Below, piece by piece: positions 55,964 to 64,000 of a stretch of DNA of 64,000 bases (positions are counted from its first letter, which is position 1; every line of letters starts with the position of its first letter). Source of the stretch: Ophiobolus disseminans (Eukaryota; Ascomycota; Dothideomycetes; Pleosporales; Phaeosphaeriaceae); the NCBI GenBank assembly GCA_010093685.1, contig MU006227.1:932154-996153 (forward strand). The letters are read 5' to 3'. The position numbers and the translations under genes were made by a program. The notes under the pieces were generated by a model. That model ran no database searches. It had not been told where the DNA came from and saw nothing but the letters and a program-made list of their open reading frames with translations.

Positions 55964-57058
55964 ATGGAGTCAACCACTCCCCCAACCCACCCACTCAAAC
56001 ACGAAACCTTAGTCCACAACTACATCTTCTGCATCCTCAAGCTCCACAACCACTACCACGCCTGGACAGCAACGGAAGTAGATCGCCTTGCCGCGCGCTT
56101 GGTCACATACCTCCGCCTAACATGTCTGGATATCCAGACAGAGCCACCACGGCCGCGAGATCTCTCCATACTTACACTAGATCTGGTGCCCAAATGAGTA
56201 CTGCTTTTGCTGCACGCGTCGACTGGCGAAGACACGAAAGTGATTATCAATATGCCGTGTCCGAACGGGCCTTTACCTGCTCTTGCGCAGGCGGTGGACT
56301 GGGATCTGCATGCTTGGTATGAACGCGACCAGCCGGCGGAACATCCAACTGCGCGAAGTCTGTGGCCGAACTCGATCAGACCGACGGGTGGTTTGAGAGA
56401 TGCGTATGGTAGACGTCCAGAGGGTGGGATGAAAGGAGGCTACGGGGGAGAGAATACGGCTCAGCAAGAGGCGAAGCCTCCTGGAACCCAGACTGCGCAA
56501 TCGATGCCGGTTACACGAACGGCCAACATAACGCAGCATGATCAGACCGAGACGAAAACCAACGCTCAAGTCCGCTCTTCACCATTTGACGAGTCGCGAG
56601 CCCAAATCCATCCACTGTCCGCACAATTCACCGTTCCACCACTCCTAGCGATCGGCCAACTTCCCCTCCCCACCCTCCCGTCAACACTCACGCCGACCAA
56701 ATTCGCTACCACCGAGGACTCTACGCCAGTCAAATCTACGCCCGCCAAGCGATTTCTCCCTTGCGGTAGCTGCAGCATCCATATCTCCGCCCCGGACATG
56801 GCCTATTGCGACAACTCCGCCTGCGAGCAAGGTCTCTGGCACCACCGGGAGTGTCTCAGCTCCGACGAGTACGATACATGGCTGTGTGGCGAATGCATCC
56901 TAAGGCCGAAAGACGAGATCAATTCGCATGAGCGCCGGACGAGGCGGTTGAAGCAGCAGATGGAGATGGAGGTTCCGCTCGGGAGGTTGTTGTTGGAGGA
57001 TAGGGAGAGAGTGCTGGGGATGAGTTGGGGAGTGGGAGCTCACCCCTTCGAAGGTTGA
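55964..57058 (+). CDS. PHD-finger-like protein, with an in-frame TGA
   Basis: One frame runs from ATG 55964 to the stop at 57058 except for a TGA at 56195-56197 (after LTLDLVPK). Upstream: YIFCILKLHNHYHAWTATEV and DRLAARLVTYLRL. Downstream: a disordered Pro/Thr/Gln region, then CGSCSIHISAPDMAYCDNSA, HHRECLSS and WLCGEC, a C4HC3 PHD-type zinc finger, then a basic helix ERRTRRLKQQMEME. PHD fingers usually read histone H3 tails. No intron removing the TGA in frame was found; the next in-frame ATG (56252) would give a 268-residue protein. It may be a broken gene or be spliced in a way I cannot see. Confidence 0.6.
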
Positions 57059-57384
57059 AGTAGGGGCTGAGAAGAGCGATGTATGTCACTGACCAAACTA
57101 TCGCCAACCCGAGGACACCTTAATCCTACCGGTTCAACGTACATCTAAAGTCCAGCGGCCGATATCATGTAGGTCTTACCTAGAGTATGTGGGCATCATT
57201 TTCTTAGTGGGAACTATGGGCGGAGTTACCAATTACCGCAAATCATGATAGTCGGTGAAACAACAAACCACGCCAGATTCGAAAAAGCACTCCCGTGCCT
57301 CCCCGAACCTTCCACCAAATTCTTCACCGCACCCACATGACACACCAGCAATCACCTCCCCCCTCCCCCATAAAACCCCCCTGT

Positions 57385-57409
57385 CCCATCCCATCCCATC
57401 CCATCCCAT
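57385..57409 (+). repeat. (CCCAT)5 microsatellite
   Basis: Five perfect 5-bp units in a pyrimidine-rich tract ending about 40 bp before the next ATG, probably in its 5' leader. Confidence 0.9.
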
Positions 57410-57451
57410 CTCCTATCTCCTATCTCACCCGACACCTCCAACCTACCCCAC

Positions 57452-57754
57452 ATGTTCGACTCCGACCCCGGATCCCCCCTACCCAATCCCCTCCAACGTT
57501 TCTCTCTCCCGCACTGGCTCCACGGCAACTCGACACTCTACTGCACGTGCCAGGAAGTCTTTTCCGAACCCATGGTTTTGTGCGTCAATATGGCGTGTCC
57601 GCATATGTGGTTCCACTGGGAGTGCGTGGGTATTGTGAAGAAGGAGGATGTGACTAAGGATTGGCTGTGTTTGGAGTGTAGGGAGTTGGAACGGGGGGAA
57701 TTGGTGATTTGGGGGGATGATGACGGGGAGAGTGGGGAGAGCTGGAGGGGGTGA
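57452..57754 (+). CDS. Small ING-type PHD-finger protein
   Basis: 100 residues, single exon, ATG at 57452. The finger spans about 30-78: YCTCQEVFSEPMVLCVNMAC, then MWFHWECVG and WLCLECR, that is C-x-C..C-x4-C..H-x2-C..C-x2-C as in the ING/Yng PHD, which binds H3K4me3. The acidic tail is WGDDDGESGE. There is no other domain, so if functional it would be a free reader module. It lies 394 bp after the other PHD gene, suggesting an old local duplication or a broken larger gene. Confidence 0.75.
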   Translation: MFDSDPGSPLPNPLQRFSLPHWLHGNSTLYCTCQEVFSEPMVLCVNMACPHMWFHWECVGIVKKEDVTKDWLCLECRELERGELVIWGDDDGESGESWRG

Positions 57755-58144
57755 GGGGGAAGGAGGAGGAGAAATGGATACTTGAGAAACGCGAATCAAT
57801 GCATGAGGAACAACAACAGCAACATCACAATCCCACACCACCTCCAACCCTGAATCAAACAGTTTCCTATAATATTTGAGGTCCAAGCGACCAAATCATG
57901 CTCTAGAGTAATCTATACAAAAAGGCTAACATCTCCCCATCCCTTGCGAGACAGATCGACAATAACAGTACCCAGATACTTGCGATATGCATACAACATT
58001 GACCCATTAGCGCGCCCGAATTAGCTTCCTCCGTCGTCGTAAAGAACCAAAGAAAAGGCAAAAGTAACCATATCTACTATACCGAATAAATCCCTTTCCA
58101 AATCCCACGCCAACGCCGGTTCGCGGCGAACATCTACAAATTTC
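57755..58144. other. Intergenic region between convergent genes
   Basis: No gene seen; holds the 3' ends of the PHD gene and the bZIP gene. Confidence 0.45.
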
Positions 58145-59903
58145 TCATCGCCCTTCTTTGATCTTGACGCAGTCGGCAAACAGCGGGAAAGTGCCGCGGA
58201 AACTGGGGCCGAGGGACCAGTTATTCAGGTCGCGGAGGTGGCTTTCGAAGGCGGGGTTGATGAGCCATTGGTCATCTTCTTTGGGGAGCGGGCCTAGCAT
58301 GCCGATTCCAGAGGTGGGAGGTTGGGTCTGCGGAGTGGCTGGACCGGGAGGTGTACCGGCATTGACGTGGGTCGAGTATGGCGAGCCTGTGGGCATGGAA
58401 GATGCGACGGACAGGGTGTTGGTGCGGATTTTGGAGGCGGGGAGCAGCACGTCCTTTGGTTCGTAAGGCCAGTTCAGAGACACGGTTGTCGTGAAGGGGA
58501 TGAAGAAGTTTTCAAACGACACGGTGGGCTTGGTTACGGTGAGTCGATCGCGCAGTTTTGGCCTGGCGTTGATTAGTCATGTCTCCTTTTCGCGTGCACG
58601 TGCCTGAGATTTGTTTGTGGCAGGTCAGCCGATAGGACGACGAATTCACCAAACTTACCATGGAATGTGATCGAACCAGAGCGGGTGGCCCACAAACAAC
58701 TGAGAAGGCCGTGGGGTGACCCAGTGTGGCAGCCGGTCGTAGTTCTCTTGCGAAGGCTCGACCTGCCACCGCATGATGAGGAACATGATAAAGACGATGG
58801 CGACCTGCTCGGGCTTGCCGCAGATATCTGGGAATGTGCGAAGGATATCGGTGAATATCTGCGACAATGGATGCGCCTCCACTACGCGCTCAGGATAGAC
58901 GAGGGCGGTGAAGTTTGGATACAGAGGACCGACGAGTGTGCTCATGGGAACACCTTCAACAGCGCGTGCCTGGCGCTCCTGCAAAAAGTCCAGGAGGATG
59001 ACATCGAGAGGACACGTCGGCTGGGTATTCCTCGGGAGCGTTAGATGGGGAAGCAGGTTCGGAGCATACTGTGCGAGACTGCTGCAGCTGACGTTGCTAG
59101 GCATGGGCTGCTGTGGAGGAGGGAGGTTCGGGTCTACAGCCCTCCGATGGCCATTGTCGAGGAGGAAGTCGACCCCCAGGCGCTCATCAAAGGGCATGTC
59201 TGGTGCTGAGTTCTGCGGCGGTCGTGCTGGCTCGAACTGCGGGCTGCCGTTTGAGTACCGGCGCATGTGGCTGGTGGGGCCGTCGCCATGATACAGCCAT
59301 GGCCGTCCTCCCTCAGTCGCGTTCGGTGAGTGCACACCATTTGGTGGTGACCCGGCAGCTATGTCTTGCAGGGTGGCGTGGAATTGGCGCGGGTCGGTCG
59401 GATGCATGGGCGCATCGCGGTGGTGTTGGGATGGAGGAAGAGGAAGGGGCGACCGCTCAGCGGCTGCTGCCAGTTCTAGACACGTGTTGGCGATGCTCGT
59501 CACGCGATGAGGCTTGATACACACCATTGAGCCCGCCAGATGCCCGCACTATCGGCTGGATGATACCCATGACGCTTTCCAGGCGCTTTCTGATGTCGGC
59601 ATTCTCGGCCTGCACCGCTTCCTTTTCTCGGAGCACAACTTGAAGATCATGGTACGGCTGCTGGCTCTCCAGGTCCCGTATGCGCTGGTTTAGCCGGTCG
59701 ATCTGGTTCTTAGTGCGCTCTCTGATGGCGCGCTGGGCCTCGCGATCGTTTGCGCGCTTCCTCGCAAGCTGCTCGGGCGTGAGGTTGGCGACGCCGCGCG
59801 AGTTGGGGCCGGTGCGGCGCTTCTTGTTGGGCTGGCCATCGTCGGCCGGGTCGCTGTCCCTGAGGCCAGAGTTTGGTGTGTCTGCTTCGGCCGGGGACGC
59901 CAT
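58145..59903 (-). CDS. bZIP transcription factor with a DUF3425 domain
   Basis: Three exons: 59903-59525, 59475-58659 and 58562-58145; 537 residues; introns of 49 and 96 nt. The basic region is RKRANDREAQRAIRERTKNQ, followed by a short heptad region (IDRLNQRIRDLESQ). The centre is disordered. The C-terminal half is the fungal DUF3425 domain: CPLDVILLDFLQERQA, GKPEQVAIVFIMFLIMRWQV, LPHWVTPRPSQL, HPLWFDHIPWPKLRDRL, FFIPFTTTVSLNWPYEP and NPAFESHLRDLNNWSLGPSF. This pairing is typical of filamentous ascomycete regulators, which act in the nucleus. Target genes are not evident. The start lies 271 bp from the divergent esterase gene. Confidence 0.93.
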
Positions 59904-60174
59904 GCTGACAATGGGGCGTGTGATGATTGCGACTCAGCTGGGCGTGAGAGAATTGCGAGCCCGAGTCATGAAGCTGGCACGACATGCGAATCGCGACTGG
60001 AGCTTGCCCTTGGCGCGCCTCACGACCCCACACTCCCGACTCCGCAGCCTCGGATAAGCGTCCCCGGATCCTAGACACGAGTCGCTAGGCTGGCCATAGT
60101 ATGGGGTAGCTGCTGTTGTGAGGCTCCGTTGAAGCCGTATATCGATCCACTCCTTGTTGTTCATCTTCTGCACC
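59904..60174. promoter_or_regulatory. Shared divergent promoter of the bZIP and esterase genes
   Basis: 271 bp between two ATGs on opposite strands. TGACTC-like (AP-1 type) sequence occurs as GCGACTCAGC near 59929; this is suggestive only. Confidence 0.4.
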
Positions 60175-61311
60175 ATGGCGGACCAAAACGTGAGCAAGTT
60201 GGGCATCGCGTCTGCCGTACTCAAAGCTGGTAAGTCCCTGCATTGCTGATCACTGCATTCATCTCGTCCGACTAACACTCTCGTAGTTGGCTCAGCATCC
60301 GGTCGCCTCGTCACGTCGCCCTTCAAAGGGTCCAATGGCTCCAACACGTACTTCAAAGATGTCATGTTCGCTATGTTCCGCACCCAGTTGGGCAACCTCA
60401 CCCTCGCACAGGACCGGTACATGAATGGGACAACGACCCCTATATACCTGCAGTACGCAAAGGACAATGGCTTCACGCCAGAAACCATAATGCTGCCGAG
60501 CGGCGCCCAAGCGCACTGGTTCGGCAGCAGCAGTGTGAAGAAGGTCATTGTGTACTTCCATGGCGGCGGCTATGTCATGCCCTGCGGCCCCGGCCACCAA
60601 CTCTGGCTCGACGACCTCCAAAAGTCCCTCGGCCCAGACGTCTCGGCCGTCCTCCTCGCATACGATCTCTCCCCGGAGCACACATACCCGACCCAGCTGA
60701 AGCAAGCCGTAGAACTCCTACGCCATCTCGTGGAAACAGAAGGACGCAGCCCATCTGATCTCGTCCTAGGCGGTGACTCGGCAGGTGGCAATCTGACTCT
60801 CGGCGTCCTCTCGCATCTGGCGCATCCTCACCCTGAGATACAACCCCTCGCTCTACCCGCTAAAATACACGCCGCAATGCTCATCTCACCATGGGCATCG
60901 CTTACGCAAACAAACACACCAGCTTTCATCGAGAACGCCGAACGCGACATGTTTGACGCGCGAACCCTCAATCGTTGGTCTGCCGCCTTCCTCGGCTCAG
61001 ACTCTCCCTTCGCAGGTGACTTTTACAGCGAGCCAGTGTTGGCTGCGCCAGAGTGGTGGGCAGCTGTAGCAGACGTCGTCGACGAAGTTTTGATATGGGC
61101 TGGCGATAATGAGGTCCTGAAAGATGGCATTCTGGCTTTCGCAGACAAGTTCACGAAGGGATTCAGCAGCAGGGGTGGGCTGGCGCACACAATTGTCACG
61201 CCGAAAGCGTGCCATGAAGAGATGATTGTCGAGAGGATATTAGGATACAAAGGCGATTCGGGGACTGGAGCGCAGGGAGTGGTGCAGGGGTGGGTGAAGT
61301 CGAAGCTGTGA
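60175..61311 (+). CDS. Alpha/beta hydrolase of the hormone-sensitive lipase family
   Basis: Two exons, 60175-60229 and 60287-61311, joined by a 57-nt intron with an ACTAAC branch site; 359 residues. The oxyanion-hole motif is YFHGGGYVMP. The nucleophile elbow is LGGDSAGGN. The acidic residue is probably in LIWAGDNEVLKDG and the catalytic His in TPKACHEEM. This is the family of fungal carboxylesterases acting on small acyl esters; no signal peptide is seen, so it is likely intracellular. LLAYDLSPEHTYPTQL matches the region after the first motif. Intact. Confidence 0.93.
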
Positions 61312-62858
61312 GTTGTAGTATGTGTAATAATCCGGCTCCCATGCAAGGCTTCCAGGTCCTTTTCTCAATCATATGTGGGTGTTCGATCTCTTTCTAGTTC
61401 ATGTCTCGCCCCGTTTCAACATAGTCAACTTCCCATGAAATTCGTAATCGCCTTACTTTCCACTCATGTGGATCTTTCTTTGCTGTTTAAAGTCGTGCAC
61501 AGAAATCTTCATGATCGACTTAACTACACTTTTCATGGGGACACAAATCCAATCTACATACCGCATAAGCCTTGATCTTTCCGATCCGTGCGCACATGAC
61601 ACAAATGCGAGCGTTCTGATATGTTGTTCTCAGTCGAGTTTAATGCCACTTTGCTCCCCGCCATGGTTTGGGGTCATCTTTGTTTTTGGCGGACCACAAG
61701 CAGTCATATGCACGTGACTTTACGTCTTCCAGCAGGAGAACACCATTCGTATCTTGATAGCTTGTTTCGAGTCCATGATACTCCACGCTGATGAAGATCT
61801 CTTCGAGGAGACCTCGTGTTTTATAGTGTCGAGGTCGAGGTCAAGGTCGAAGCGCGAAAAGTCATCGCGCGGATACCGATAGCTTTTGGGATCTGGTTCA
61901 AGTGCAAAGATGCTCACATGTCCTCACCTAGGCAGCGACAATGGCTTTTGTTCGGAGCATGGGTTGTCCTGATAGATGCTTGGATATAGACAGCCTACCA
62001 CGAAATCTACTCCATCTCGTTTTTGGTTCGACTTCAACGACAGCCAGGACATAAAACTTCCCTGGGTCTTTTTTCGCTCGCTCAGGATGGTTGTCGCGGT
62101 GGAGAGAGTGTTGTGCGACGTTGGTGTGCTTTATGCCGCGAGGAACGAGGCCAGGATCGATTTTCGTAGTATATATTTGCAAACTTCTACTCCGTGTATC
62201 TTTAACGATATCTTCCCTCAACGTTTGCAAAGATGCGTACAAAAAAAGCAAACCCGACGGGATATGTGTTGCGTCGCGCCTGCTTAAATCAGCACGGTAA
62301 GCTTGCATGTCTGGACGTTGATCTTCTGTCTAAATTAAAGAAGGGTCCTTTCTAGTCGAAAAGTGGCGTGTGCGTGTCCATACCTAGGTATGGTTGCATT
62401 ACAGGTAGCGGCTCGGAACATTGCGTCATTGCAACAAGAGTGGAAGGAGGCGTCGAAGTACAAATGTCTCCTGCACTTCTCTTCCTCCATTCTCCTCACA
62501 CACCTGCGAATACTTGCCACACTTCAAAGCATGGTTGGGGTCGACAATGTCTCTTGCTCCTGAAGTCTGGTTCAAAACCATTAAAAATGCTCCCAATCCG
62601 CAACCATGTCCTGGACCGAGACGCTGTTTTGAGGGCCCATGAGAGGATTCTGATGCAGTTTGGAGCTATACACTTATGGAACTGGATGAACTTTTGATTC
62701 TCGCTTTTGATGTTCTCATTTCCCCCGCTCGCGAACTCTACCACCTCCGATGCCTCTACACCAAGAATTGCAGCTCAAATTTCATGTTTAATTCACGGCC
62801 TCAGCCTTCCGCCAATTTCTCCCTCCAAAGAACCGATTTGGCAAAGTTATTTTCCTCT
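61312..62858. other. Intergenic stretch, no supported gene
   Basis: A minus frame at 62308-61928 (126 codons) and one at 61917-61720 with FDLDLDLDT from a GAGGTC repeat could be exons of one gene, but no family or convincing splice chain is seen. The left end holds the esterase 3' region. Confidence 0.3.
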
Positions 62859-63011
62859 CCAAAGCGCTCGACCCAAAGCACTCGACCCAAAGCACTCGAC
62901 CCAAAGCACTCNNNNNNNNNNNNNNNNNNNNNNNNNNNNNNNNNNNNNNNNNNNNNNNNNNNNNNNCTCGACCCAAAGCACTCGACCCAAAGCACTCGAC
63001 CCAAAGCACTC
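62859..63011. repeat. 14-bp tandem repeat with an assembly gap
   Basis: Unit CTCGACCCAAAGCA repeated head to tail, about three copies on each side of 55 Ns (62912-62966). The first copy has one change (AAAGCG). The true array length is unknown because the gap lies inside the array. Confidence 0.93.
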
Positions 63012-64000
63012 AACGAAAGCTCGTGCACAATTCGAATTTGAGCGAATCACGCATTTCCTTATGTTACTGACGCGCCAGAAACGACGAAGATGAAAGATTA
63101 ACCTTGCCAGTCGCCTTGTTCCTTCACTACTTCCTACCACATGGAATCCGACACTAAAGGAACGGGTCGCCATCCCAATGTTTGAACACTGGACCGAATC
63201 TTCAAATGAAGAGACCCCCAGCGATATAGACTGGACGCGCCAACAAGAATGACAGAGAGTTTCGATGGGCAGGATGCTGCGCTGTGGCGCAATAACACCC
63301 GTGTGACGAAAGAAAGCTATCAACCTTTTGATGTCTTTCTTACATACCTAGGTCCCTTTGCGCAGGCGTAATGCTTTTCCACTGACCCTAGAGTGTGTAC
63401 AGGTCTTAGAAAAGATTCTCCATTACCGTCGTATGTGCCTGACTTGCTCCGCGCTACCTAGGTGGGATCCGCAGCCGCCAAACACCTAGGTATAGTAGGC
63501 TTGCTATTCTTCCTCGTCTATCCATCATACACAATACGACCAGATCGGTATTGGCCGCAAAAGCTATACGAGAGAAGAGTATGTGCAAAACTCTAGCAAA
63601 TGGGATACATGGCGTTGATATGTGCTGCAAATCCGACATTATCGGGCAGAGAACTACACGAATATCAACATGCACCCTTTTATGTTCTCGGGAACTGAAC
63701 ACGGCAATCTCTACAAAGGAGATGTGCCATTCAGTCCTAGAAGTGCACCAAGATCTTCAAGATGTCTGCCTTGGTGTGTGCAGCTGCGTTCTGGAGAGCG
63801 GCGAGAGAATAGACTACGTTTTGTTCATGGATCTCCGGAAAGAGCAAAACAACATGAACATCTTGCGCTATCCGTCTTACATCCTTCATATCCCTTCGAA
63901 AAACTCAGGTTCGATGCAAAATGCACGAGATAAAAGTTCTAATCCTCCACCCCTTCTCCTGCACCAACAGCACAGAGTGGTCTGTACATCAAAGGCTTTG
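63012..64000. other. Right end of the window, no supported gene
   Basis: A 103-codon plus frame at 63622-63933 shows no domain. No repeats or RNA genes recognised. Confidence 0.35.

Noticed and set aside
62859..63011. Direct repeats that could suggest a CRISPR array
   Set aside because: Units are contiguous with no spacers, and the DNA is eukaryotic; it is a minisatellite.

Overview
The window is nuclear DNA of a filamentous ascomycete, most likely a dothideomycete. Introns are 45-100 nt with GT..AG ends and CTAAC-type branch sites, and the gene families are typical of these moulds. The organism call is inference; no marker gene is present. Host genes alternate with TG..CA LTR retroelements and broken genes.

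Layout. 0.4-11.2 kb: a broken HEIAH metallopeptidase-like gene, a zinc-type alcohol dehydrogenase homologue, an ALKBH1-like dioxygenase, an UNC93-like transporter, a PI-specific phospholipase C and a decayed membrane-protein gene. 12.1-25.3 kb: a gene-poor stretch with a tRNA-Asn-like gene and two paralogous unknown genes. 25.4-31.4 kb: acetoacetyl-CoA synthetase, then a cluster of small unknown proteins sharing one fold pattern and one intron position. 31.9-43.1 kb: a CorA-like membrane-protein gene with a solo LTR inside an intron; a large gene split by a full Copia element and a second solo LTR; and a frameshifted unknown gene. 43.5-48.7 kb: a nearly intact Copia element. 49.1-53.0 kb: a siderophore transporter and two more members of the small-protein family. 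53.5-55.8 kb: an internally deleted Copia element whose 5' LTR carries a nested solo LTR. 56-61.3 kb: two PHD-finger genes, a bZIP/DUF3425 regulator and a divergently transcribed esterase. 61.3-64 kb: no convincing gene, plus a 14-bp tandem repeat around an assembly gap.

Three LTR families can be defined by exact 5-bp target duplications: A (162 bp), B (134-137 bp) and C (132 bp). Most premature stops, and all differences between the family C LTRs, look like C:G to T:A transitions, often in CpA context, as expected from repeat-induced point mutation (RIP).

The most novel item is the family of short proteins at 27.9-31.4 and 51.8-53.0 kb. An N-terminal helix is encoded by exon 1. A phase-1 intron sits just before a strand of the N-I-(T/A)-F-L-(I/L)-(R/K) type. 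Several strands and a C-terminal helix follow. I recognise no known domain in it.
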